Source: Gracilaria caudata
Lineage: Eukaryota; Rhodophyta; Florideophyceae; Gracilariales; Gracilariaceae
Reading direction: 5' to 3'
Assembly (NCBI GenBank): GCA_030374735.1
Contig: JASCIV010000504.1
Coordinates: forward strand, 1 to 17,968
Length of the DNA stretch: 17,968 nucleotides
Shown here: positions 8,146-16,144 of the stretch, in pieces
Layout of the letters: the number at the start of each line of letters is the position of its first letter
Position numbering within the stretch: the first letter of the stretch is position 1
Notes under the pieces: model-generated
Database searches by the model: none
What the model was told of the DNA's origin: nothing
Seen by the model: only the letters and a program-made list of their open reading frames with translations
Made by a program: the position numbers and the translations under genes

Positions 8146-8709
8146 CCTCAAAAGAGTTTTCAAGTTCTACTCCTGGCGCTAGGGAACTACTGTTCCGTGT
8201 TCGTCGGGTAACTGGCCTATGTTAAAGACAATCAACACTCATTTCGGCCGGTATTGTAAAGTCGACCGCCTAATACTGGCTACTAGCTTACTCTGTTTAA
8301 CAAGTGTAACAAACCCTTCAGCCACTTGATTCGGCTTGCTCCGTCTGGATAGGTTAAGACTAACATCTTGTCCCTCACAGGGGACCGCTAGCATTTACGG
8401 TGGATAGAGATAGAGCGGACTGAAGTTCTGGAACATGTTGTGTGATATGGTGTCGTATACGTCGAAAGTGACAGCCGCGGAGAAGCGTTGCGCGCAAAAA
8501 CAATCCCTGGATTGTAGTTTACAAAGGCATCCATTGTTTGCAGTTCCAAAACATTGCAGTCCTTGAACAACTATATACGGCCTCTATTGCCTCTACCATA
8601 GAAAACGGGCGTGCAAAGGCGACATCGCTCGTTGAGTTACAGCTCCAAGAGGTATGCATGACGTGAATAATTGGTTCGTACTGTGCACAGAAAAAGGGAT
8701 GTAACATGC
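8146..8709. other. Convergent intergenic region between INCENP and thioredoxin
   Basis: These 564 bp hold the 3' ends of two genes that face each other. I see no RNA gene, no convincing open frame and no repeat. A stretch at about 8353-8380 resembles a branch point and acceptor (GACTAAC, then CTCACAG), but no matching donor or coding continuation is visible. Confidence 0.5.
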
Positions 8710-9125
8710 TTATTGGGGCTTAGCCAGGAGCTCGGTGATGTGCTGCTGGATCTTGGGTGCGTTGGCACCAACGATAGTTTCGTCCAACACTCCGTTATGG
8801 AACACTAGGAAGGTGGGCATGGCGCTGATTTTCATTTCCTCAGCTAGCTCTTGGAGCTGGTCGACGTCCACTTTGAAGAAAGCCACCTTGTCTGGGTTCG
8901 ATTCCTGGAGCTCAGTTTCAATCTTCTCTATCACTGGCGCTATCATTCTGCACGGCCCGCACCTGCAGACAGATTAAAAAGGTGAGAATCGCCGAAAGCA
9001 CAACAGAATAGAGGGATTGCACAGCTTGGAGTAACTTACCACACGGCAAAAAAGTCAACGACCACGATTGGCGCTTCCTTCACAGCGCTTTCGAACTCCG
9101 GCTTGGATTCGATTTGCTTGACCAT
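8710..9125 (-). CDS. Thioredoxin, cytosolic type (two exons)
   Basis: Exon 1 is 9125-9040 and exon 2 is 8962-8710 on the minus strand, joining to 112 residues, the normal length for a single-domain thioredoxin. It reduces protein disulfides and is itself reduced by thioredoxin reductase. The active site WCGPC is Trp29-Cys30-Gly31-Pro32-Cys33. Buried Asp24 and cis-Pro78 (in SAMPTF) are present, and the C-terminal HNG turn is kept. There is no N-terminal extension, so no signal or transit peptide, which supports a cytosolic or nuclear h-type protein. The intron splits the Trp29 codon. Without splicing, neither exon alone has the complete fold, so the gene is easy to miss. It is transcribed towards INCENP. 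Confidence 0.96.
8963..9039 (-). other. Intron of the thioredoxin gene
   Basis: Read on the minus strand, the donor is GTAAGTTAC and the acceptor is CTGTCTGCAG, with a T-rich tract before it. The intron is 77 nt and phase 2. Joining TG from exon 1 to G from exon 2 makes the Trp codon of WCGPC, which confirms both splice sites. Confidence 0.95.
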
Positions 9126-9248
9126 GATGACAAAGTTCGAGCGCTAACGGTTGCTGAGAGAACGTAATTGGGGCGGTACACGGGTGGGCGGGAAGGGAAC
9201 CTGGTCGGACAGACTGGATTGTTGGGGAGCGTGTGCACGAGCGGAGAG

Positions 9249-9443
9249 TCAAGAGGAGCTTATATGCGAGCTGCGGCGGCTAAGGCAGCAAAGGCGCTCA
9301 CTCGATGGGTCGCGAGAAGGGTCATCATTGGACGATGCGCTGGATTTCTCCGCCGCGTTTTTCGTACGTACGACGGTAATCTGCCCGATGAAATCGAGAG
9401 TGTCGTGCAGCGGCGTGGAAAGCCACTGCTGTGCGTTGCTCAT
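9249..9443 (-). CDS. Hypothetical small ORF, 64 residues
   Basis: On the minus strand an ATG at 9443 (context GAGATGAG) opens a 64-codon frame starting MSNAQQWLST and ending in a Ser-rich tail. Its first 25 residues use GC-ending codons and look protein-like. A GTACGT donor-like sequence follows residue 24, so it might be a first exon. The frame also stays open upstream to 9656. It lies in the promoter of the thioredoxin gene and may simply be chance. I do not recognise it. Confidence 0.15.
   Translation of the reverse strand: MSNAQQWLSTPLHDTLDFIGQITVVRTKNAAEKSSASSNDDPSRDPSSERLCCLSRRSSHISSS
9259..9267 (-). promoter_or_regulatory. Possible TATA box of the thioredoxin gene
   Basis: On the minus strand GCATATAAG lies about 135 bp before the thioredoxin ATG. 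A TATA box there would place transcription start about 100 bp upstream of the ATG. It is the only TATA-like sequence in the local GC-rich promoter. Confidence 0.35.
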
Positions 9444-11106
9444 CTCGACGAATCTAGAAATTTGTTTTGTTGCGAGATGCCAATGTGCCAACCCAACACT
9501 GTGTACGAATGAAAAGGCGCCGCGTCGCCTTCCCCAGGCTCTGATTGGGTTGCGTCTCGCGAAATGGATGTTGGAACAATCGGCAGCACGCCAGTTGTCA
9601 TAATGCCAACACCCCTCCCCTGTGTTCTTGATTTGGGCAGCATGCCTGTGTGCCAACAGGGCTTATCGCCACGTAGAAATTCCAGAAATACGCAACACCG
9701 TTTGTTGATGAGAAGGTATACAACTGTACGCCATGTAACTTTGCAATCATGTCTTACAGCAGCAAGCTGAATAGCCCTCGGCGTTGGACGGCACGATGAC
9801 ACTGTCAAGATGACAGCGGTTGTCAGACAACCCCTAGTACCTCCCCGCCCCAGGCTCCCCGCAGCTGTGCATGTTACGGAACCAAATTCCACATTGTACA
9901 CCGCGCAACGTTGTCGCCGTGGAACACGACTGAGCGGAGTAGCCGTGCTGCTCCAAATGGCGCATTTGCCCCCTAACACTAGAAGGCGATATCTTCGCAG
10001 ATAATAGCGTTCTACCACGCTCGCTCACAACTTCATGACTTGAAGTGCGGTATGATACTTGCCCTGCGTTCAAAGCACTACAGCGTAGCTGCTTTGTCTT
10101 TCCACTCTGCGCAGGCAGCCGGTGTTGTTCGTGTCTAATACAGCTGGTCTACGCATGTGCTGTAGAATTATAATCTGCCAAAAGGCTGTGATCCATACCA
10201 TGTCTTCCGCACAGAGGCGCTGAGGCGCTGAGGAAAGATTTGAGTCTCCATTAAACGAGGTCCGTGCTGTCGCGCGCTCACAACTTCACCGCGAACACGA
10301 CCGCGCCCCCAAAATTTGTTTCACCGTAATCTTAATTGCAGGTGCGATTCCCCGTTTTTGTTACAGTAACAGTAACCGGACAAGTTGCTTTTCTCAACCC
10401 GTGTGATATCAAACGTACTGGCGTAATTTGTCGCATCAATTCAGTTGTGCACATGAGCTCATGAAAAGTGCACAGATTGAATGCTACAAAATCGGAAATC
10501 TCATTCGTTCTGAGTCTCAAATGTTTCAAAAGTTCAAAACTTTGTAGCTCGCCATAGCAATCAAGAGTTACACGATTAAGCATGTTCTTATCGTAACAGC
10601 AACCGCGATTGGAGAAGCGTTGCATCCGTCCACAGAATGTGAAACATTCTTTTTGACCTCAAGCGGAAGACATAAGGGCGCCATTTCCTCCGTTGGTATT
10701 CACTATAAGCACAAACCACCGTAACTAATGTCGTACAAAACCAAACAAGTAACCGATCCGTAAAAGCGTCAATATCTTTTGTTGCTGTCTTGAGCCCGAA
10801 ACGTTGGGCAAATATGAAGATCAAAAACGGGACAGGGCGCCTGTTTGCTAAGGTCATGACGACGTCAAGCTGAAGTTCAGCTTGATGTTAAGATTTTGAA
10901 ATATACTCACTTCGTTGTCTACTCACTGGGCCTAGAATCTCAAAATTTCGTGCAGTCCCGAAACGATTTTCGCGCCATAACAATTTGGCAGGAGATAAAT
11001 CGTTCCACGGCATAAAGCCGTTGGAAAACCGCTGCCGTAGAGAATAGTTACAACGGTAAAACCTCTCAGCCTCGTACAATGATTGCCTTTGCACCTGCTA
11101 GTATAG

Positions 11107-11400
11107 GAGGAGGAGTGGAAGGCGTTTATAGACCGCGTCGTGGCGCGGTGGGAGACGTTGAAGAACCCCGTGACGGGCGAGGCGTTGCGGGTGAGGCCGC
11201 ATTGGGCGAAGGAGTGGCCGAGCAAGATGGGGGGCGAGGACATGCTCAAGTTTTTGCGAAGGGCATATGGTGGGGCGGTGCACAAGTTCTTGGAGCAGAT
11301 GCGGCTGGCTGCGGCAGATGGCGGATACGAGCTGACGGAGGCGTTCCGCATGTTTGGAAACGACACCATGCTGAGCATTATCCAACCACCTGACGCCAAT
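11107..11400 (+). pseudogene. C-terminal fragment of a D-arabinono-1,4-lactone oxidase-like protein
   Basis: An open frame of about 98 codons, starting directly after an in-frame TAG, resembles the C-terminal end of the FAD-linked sugar-lactone oxidase family (ALO, gulonolactone oxidase and plant GLDH), which make ascorbate or its analogues. Family-like features are RVRPHWAKEW near residues 28-37 and the final MFGNDTM, which corresponds to the family's terminal F-x-N-D region. The FAD-binding domain and the rest of the enzyme are absent upstream, and there is no ATG at the start. The bases just before it (TAGTATAG) look like a splice acceptor, so this may be a stranded last exon. The frame remains open to 11754 but the later part does not look like the family. 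The identification is from memory of family motifs. Confidence 0.45.
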
Positions 11401-11609
11401 CAGGCTTTGCCACGTACCCTTCTATCGGAGAAGTTTTTCATTCCCGTCCTGCCACTTCTTTTGGATTCCGTCCGTCCGATCAGTACAAGGGTACATGGAT
11501 TGGACATGTGTACCTTCGTAGAAAGGATCGTGACAAAAAGTTGCCGAGATGAGAGATCTCATGAGATCTGGAAAGATCCAGGGCTGATTCGACGCGGTCA
11601 CGCTCATGT
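11401..11609. other. Spacer between the lactone-oxidase fragment and the tandem repeat
   Basis: No gene is visible. A short palindromic patch, GAGATCTCATGAGATCT, lies near 11553. The 13-mer AAGTTGCCGAGAT at about 11538 recurs at about 16490, which is near chance level. Confidence 0.4.
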
Positions 11610-11916
11610 TGAAACGCCTGTACAAACCTCGAGTGTTTCAACAGGCAACGCCCTTTCACGCCCTTCTTCGTCCTTTTTGGTGAGAGCGTGCGGATCGCAG
11701 CGCAGCGTGCCGCACCTGTGCGGAAAGCTATACAACGACTCTTGCGCATCTTGATCGCAGTGGAAAGGCCTGTACAAACCGCGAGTGTTTTAACAGGCAG
11801 CGACCTTTCACGCCCTTCTTCGTGCTGGTTTATTCGTGACAGCGTGCGGATTGCAGCGCCGCTTATCGCACCTCTGCGGCAAGCTATACAACGACTCTGC
11901 GCATCTCGATCGCAGT
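11610..11916. repeat. Tandem pair of about 152-155-bp repeats
   Basis: Copy 1 spans about 11610-11761 and copy 2 about 11762-11916. The shared order is GCCTGTACAAACC, GAGTGTTT, AACAGGC, CTTTCACGCCCTTCTTCGT, GCGTGCGGAT, then AGCTATACAACGACTC and GATCGCAGT. Small indels make the offset 152 at the left and 155 at the right. Each copy contains a potential hairpin, GCCTGT with ACAGGC. The function is unknown. It lies between the lactone-oxidase fragment and the 3' end of the dioxygenase gene. Confidence 0.85.
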
Positions 11917-11986
11917 AGCTCGTCAATATGCGTACCTCGATGGGGACTTGATACCTGATGAGTTGATATAACCTCGTGAGTTCATC

Positions 11987-14506
11987 TCAATCTATCTCGA
12001 TCACTTCATTTGGGTTGAGCCGTCTGCGCTTGACATTATCATCAACTTTTTGTTCTTCGGCATTACCAAGAAAACGTTGTATGTCTCGTAGCTCTTCTTG
12101 GTCCAGTTGGTACTGCTTCAAGTTCTGTTGGTGGACATAGTCCCTTTTCGTGATGATCACATACGCGTTAGATCTAAGGCCAAAAGCCTCGGCAGTAGCA
12201 CAGTGGTTTTCGTTTCTATTGAACGTTCCCCAAAAATGCTTGCGAGCAAAGTTTGACGCATGTCTACGACCCGTAAACGCTTGGTACTTCATTGAAGGGG
12301 CACCGCTGCGGAGAAAAGCTGTGACCTCAGGATGTCCCGGCACGAAGGCGTGTGGCTGCACATTGGAACCGATAGGCTCCGGATATCGCAACTGTTTGGC
12401 GCGCGCCGAAGCGACCGACGTCACATGAGCATCACCAACCCTTTCTCGCACTTGCGGCGCACGTAGTGTCTCTCGAAGTAGTGGTGCGCAATTTGTGCTG
12501 ATAATCTTGTTCGACAGTTCGTCAAGTAACTGTTCATCTCTAGGATCCGCACAGAGCAGCGCCCCGAATACTTTACCGGCATGAGATGCTGATCGCGTAG
12601 CAGCGCCAGTTGTAAATGCCACAGCGAGATACTTACGAGTAAGCTCCGCGATCTCAGCCGGAACCCCGTGTTTGGCATCGTCTTCAGCGTAACACTTAAA
12701 CACGATCACAATGCACGTCGCAAGACCCACGGGCGACAAATTAAGACACTTGGAGAGAAAATTGGCCCTGTGTCGGACGCAGGACTGCAGTTTGAACAAC
12801 ATCTTCGCCAAGTTTGCAACCGCTCCTTCGTAGACGGGTCCGGCATCGCCGGCGTCCATAACCGCCGTGGCAATGCAATCAGCAGAATCAAGCATATTGT
12901 CTAACTCCGAAACCCTTATTGCGAGCGCTGCAGCATGTGCGATCATTAGCTTAGGCGTCTTTCGCACGAGATTGGTCACTAACGGCCCAAACTCGTTCCA
13001 TTCAAACAAACTTACCACGAAAACAAGCGCGTCCACATGCTTTTGCGACATACATCCACCAAGAATGATATTTGCGCCTGAATCCATGAGACCTATGAGA
13101 GAACGGGAGGCGACCTTGTGTTTAAGTCTGCATGCAAGGTGGAGCAGATCGGCCAAGCAATTGTACGCGACAGTAAGATAATCTTTGGCTCTGTCAACAG
13201 CTTCCAAAAGCGTTTGAGCCGCATCAGGTGCACCAGAGTCAACACGACGAAGTACGAGCCGCACCCCCTCTTCGAAACTGTCTTCACACGCGTAAGCGAA
13301 TGCCCCGCAGCGCGGAATAACAAAAAGGACGGTACAGTGATAGAAATAATCCATTGTTGGCCCCGCGTTCCCAGTGTATCCTTCAAACTCCTCTTTGTCC
13401 GGATCAAGACCGTCGAAGAATTTCCCTCCTTCTTCTTCATCGCAATTCAGAACGGACATATTCACTTGCACATCGTTCTCATCGATAACTTTGTTGGTAG
13501 TAATTGATGATTCATGAACGAATTGCATTGAGAACATCGCGCCATTTTCTTTGTCTTCATCGTCATAGTATCCACGACGACGACGACTGTAATGATAAGG
13601 GACATCTGCATCACCATGTTCGTGTTTCTCGACAAGTGCCAAGAAAAGATCAAACTTTGCAGATTGACGCAGTATCGATACGCGCGCGGCATCGTTTCCT
13701 TTGAGTTTCTTGAACGAGATGTTCGTTTCCGTGTACTGGTGCTCCAGCTTATAGGTGAACTTCTTTAGCTGTTGATTCTGTTCCCACTCTTCAGCAGCGC
13801 CAACGAGTTTGTCCACCACTACATCGTGCCGTACAAGCTCTCTGCCCGGCGCGTCACCGTCGCAGCGTATAAGATTGTACAAAAGTACGAGCCGGTTTCC
13901 CCCTTTCACCTCGGTTAACTCGTGATGGCAGTCAGCGAAAAAAGCTGTGGCAAAGAAGTAAACATCACTGTTTTCTGCGTAATCAAACACCTTGCGCTGG
14001 TCACCGTGGGAGACAATCAAAGCTGCGGACGAAAAGTCTGAGGGGAGTTGCACCACAAGCGTTGCAAACATACCCGGCGACTTCTCGGTGTCCTGATGCG
14101 GCTTGAAGAAATCACCAGGTTGATACAGCACCAGTTTATACAGCTGTGCTGACACCTCTGCGTTGGCCACGCCTAAGGCGGATGCCATGCGCTGCGCGAG
14201 TTCTTGGATGGCGGTATTCCATACTTGACCAAGTGAGATTGATGGGGTAGAGATTTCGCGACTTGAGCGAACGGACGTATCTATGACGGTGTCGGAGCCA
14301 CGACCGAACGGCGATTGTACGGATACGGCGCGCAGAGCGTCGGCCTGCGTTTGCTGAAGGGGTAGTGCTATGGCGCCCACATCGGTGACGTTGAGGGCCG
14401 GGAGAGGAAGTGTGTGCGCGGGGCCACCGACAGCGAAGGTGGTTGTTACGTTGACGCTGTCCAGAGCATTTGACAGGGTTGAGAGGAATGAATCCGAAGC
14501 CATCAT
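11987..14506 (-). CDS. 2-oxoglutarate/Fe(II)-dependent dioxygenase, prolyl 4-hydroxylase-like, with a conserved C-terminal domain
   Basis: This 839-residue single-exon protein starts at the first ATG of the frame (MMASDSF). The frame continues upstream only to a GTG. The double-stranded beta-helix core spans about residues 120-215. Fe ligands are His137 and Asp139 (in PHQD) and His195 (CHHEL), and Arg205 is placed to bind 2-oxoglutarate (GGNRLVLLY). The arrangement fits the prolyl 4-hydroxylase alpha-subunit-like clade. The substrate is unknown. After the core comes about 430 residues of mostly helical sequence, with an acidic stretch (YYDDEDKEN). The last about 180 residues are shared with the second copy and end in a basic KRRRLN, a possible nuclear signal. 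There is no signal peptide or membrane helix. A GTAAGTTAC donor-like sequence sits just before the ATG, so an upstream exon is possible. Confidence 0.85.
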   Translation of the reverse strand: MMASDSFLSTLSNALDSVNVTTTFAVGGPAHTLPLPALNVTDVGAIALPLQQTQADALRAVSVQSPFGRGSDTVIDTSVRSSREISTPSISLGQVWNTAIQELAQRMASALGVANAEVSAQLYKLVLYQPGDFFKPHQDTEKSPGMFATLVVQLPSDFSSAALIVSHGDQRKVFDYAENSDVYFFATAFFADCHHELTEVKGGNRLVLLYNLIRCDGDAPGRELVRHDVVVDKLVGAAEEWEQNQQLKKFTYKLEHQYTETNISFKKLKGNDAARVSILRQSAKFDLFLALVEKHEHGDADVPYHYSRRRRGYYDDEDKENGAMFSMQFVHESSITTNKVIDENDVQVNMSVLNCDEEEGGKFFDGLDPDKEEFEGYTGNAGPTMDYFYHCTVLFVIPRCGAFAYACEDSFEEGVRLVLRRVDSGAPDAAQTLLEAVDRAKDYLTVAYNCLADLLHLACRLKHKVASRSLIGLMDSGANIILGGCMSQKHVDALVFVVSLFEWNEFGPLVTNLVRKTPKLMIAHAAALAIRVSELDNMLDSADCIATAVMDAGDAGPVYEGAVANLAKMLFKLQSCVRHRANFLSKCLNLSPVGLATCIVIVFKCYAEDDAKHGVPAEIAELTRKYLAVAFTTGAATRSASHAGKVFGALLCADPRDEQLLDELSNKIISTNCAPLLRETLRAPQVRERVGDAHVTSVASARAKQLRYPEPIGSNVQPHAFVPGHPEVTAFLRSGAPSMKYQAFTGRRHASNFARKHFWGTFNRNENHCATAEAFGLRSNAYVIITKRDYVHQQNLKQYQLDQEELRDIQRFLGNAEEQKVDDNVKRRRLNPNEVIEID

Positions 14507-14725
14507 GTAACTTACGCACGCACGGCTTTGCTGTGAATATGATAAGGGGTCTCGAGTTCTCGTTTCGTGACGGGGGCGGCTGCACGTGAAGGTGCGCGTT
14601 GATCCGTGACTCGCGAACGCGTGGATCACAGCTGCAGGAAAATTGGTTTTTTGTAAACTTTTATGTAAATGTCATATGTTACTCGGACATTGCTGTCCAT
14701 TCTAAATTTAGTGAGATGACGTTAT

Positions 14726-14813
14726 GTTCAAATTGTTGTAAAATTCAAATTTGAACCAAGCGCAGCTCTACTCAAACCGTTCTGGTTTGAGTACCATTCT
14801 GGTTTGAGTAGAG
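14726..14813. repeat. Cluster of overlapping inverted repeats
   Basis: The first pair is GTTCAAATT (14726-14734) with AATTTGAAC (14748-14756). In the second, CTCTACTCAAACC (14766-14778) pairs perfectly over 13 bp with 14801-14813. Part of the same left arm can instead pair over 10 bp with 14784-14793. The two right arms are a 17-bp-spaced direct repeat (TTCTGGTTTGAGTA). The structure is seen directly; its role is unknown. Confidence 0.85.
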
Positions 14814-15650
14814 TAGTGCAATCATCTGAGCGATCTTTGTATCTATGCTCTTTGGATTACACTGTTGTTAGTCGAACATAGGGCAATAGTTCTAAAGATA
14901 TTTGTTTTAAAAGGGTAAAAGTTGTATCTCAAAACGAAAGACTAAGTTGTGACACTTAGCAATTGTATACTCCTCTGATCGTCAGTGATATATCATTGGC
15001 AATACAATATTGACACGTCCACAGACCATCAAAACTGTCCCCTCACTGTACAGTCTTCCTCCGAACAAATATGTGCATATAGCAAGAAGACAAAAGCTGC
15101 AATTCAACAGAACATCTGCCAATTTCTATCTCATGCCTGCAGCTGAGCATTGAAACCAATAATATGATCCGTAGATATATCATAGTTTGATACAATAGAA
15201 GCGTTATAAGCAATGCTTTCAAAATCATACTGAGCGGTGCATGACGAACTTAGTCCTCATATACGGATAATACGGCTGAAAAGTATGTAATTGCTCCGTT
15301 TCGAATCACGACCAAGACCATTCGAAAATACAGCTTGCTGAATCTATATATATTCTACGTAAGAAAAAAAAAAATAAGACGGAACATAACAGCGATTGAA
15401 GAGCAATAGAGACATAGACCTTTCTACAACTAAAACCTTTTATACTACTTCAGCAAAGCCTTGTAACCACAGGCTGTGGTCCACAGCTTCAAAACAGTTG
15501 TCAGCCCTGAAAATAAATGAGAATAACTATCCGCACTCGTACGATCGCGAAGTCGCAAAGACTTCCATCCAAACTTATAGAAATTCGAATATATCAGGAT
15601 GATTACCAAGATGATCAACCAAGAATCAGTGACAAACAGAGCCGTATTTG

Positions 15651-15697
15651 TGACTGACTGACTACCGTCAAAAATGTGACTAATGACTGACTGACTT
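15651..15697. repeat. Two TGACTGACTGACT runs 33 bp apart
   Basis: TGACTGACTGACT begins at 15651 and again at 15684. A further TGACTGACTA lies near 16099. These are 4-bp microsatellite runs; TGACT is also a bZIP half-site. They may be pieces of a decayed repeat. Confidence 0.7.
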
Positions 15698-15906
15698 GCA
15701 TATGCGGTAAAAATCTAGTCACATTGATCATAGATATGACACGTAACACAAATGAACACGTGGATACAAAAGAGACCATAGAGAAACAGACACGTGTACA
15801 CTACTGAAAATTGGAACTCTTTTTGCTGAATCTTTAAGAAAATGAGGATGATTGCACTTTTAAACTGCTTGGAATTGCGCGTATCTTCCACTCTCACTTG
15901 TTCCAA

Positions 15907-15953
15907 ACAATAATGGGTGCCATCAGATGCCATATGGTGGCACCCATTATTGT
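15907..15953. repeat. Strong 16-bp inverted repeat with a 15-nt loop
   Basis: The left arm ACAATAATGGGTGCCA (15907-15922) and the right arm (15938-15953) are perfect reverse complements, and the stem can extend two more pairs past a mismatch. A related TTATGAGTGCCAA lies at about 15984. The arms sit in AT-rich, gene-free DNA. The structure could be an internal hairpin of a small non-autonomous element or a nested palindrome. Confidence 0.85.
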
Positions 15954-16102
15954 ATTTTAGCTTAATAAGTGAGCCCAAAACAATTATGAGTGCCAAATTG
16001 AATGAAACAAGTCATAAACCGAGCCACTTAAAGTGTAATAGAAGAGTCTTTAGCACAAATTAGCCAAACAAAATAGCAATATGTAGTGCGACTATAAGTG
16101 AC

Positions 16103-16144
16103 TGACTACGACCTTTGAGGGGGTGACTATGACTTTTTGAGGTG
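16103..16144. repeat. Imperfect 21-bp tandem duplication
   Basis: Two adjacent 21-bp units both read TGACTAYGAC followed by a T/C run and TTGAGG. They differ at a handful of positions. The first overlaps a TGACTGACTA run of the type found near 15.65 kb. Confidence 0.65.

Larger units (their letters stand above)
9126..11106. other. Gene-poor intergenic region of about 2 kb
   Basis: I find no recognisable protein or RNA gene. The part next to thioredoxin carries a possible TATA box. Two modest minus-strand frames exist. One begins at an ATG at 9443 and ends at 9249; the other begins at an ATG near 10857 and ends at 10588. Neither resembles a known family to me. A 21-bp palindrome with 10-bp arms lies at 10865-10885. 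A doubled GCGCTGAG unit lies near 10217. Base composition drops to intermediate here. Confidence 0.5.

Noticed and set aside
8890..8910. GGTTCGATTCC, resembling a tRNA B box
   Set aside because: It lies inside the thioredoxin coding sequence, and no tRNA-like fold or A box is in position.
9440..10018. A 192-codon minus-strand frame in the intergenic region
   Set aside because: It has mixed codon use, no recognisable motif, and overlaps other equally unconvincing frames.
10023..10288. The 13-mer GCTCACAACTTCA occurring twice, about 250 bp apart
   Set aside because: A few 13-bp matches are expected by chance in a window of this size, and flanking sequence does not match.
10338..10356. GGTGCGATTCCCC, resembling a tRNA T-arm
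   Set aside because: The loop lacks the TTCRA sequence and no acceptor stem or D-arm can be drawn upstream.
10588..10857. An 89-codon minus-strand frame with an ATG start and a hydrophobic stretch
   Set aside because: It could encode a small membrane peptide, but nothing in its sequence or context supports it beyond length.
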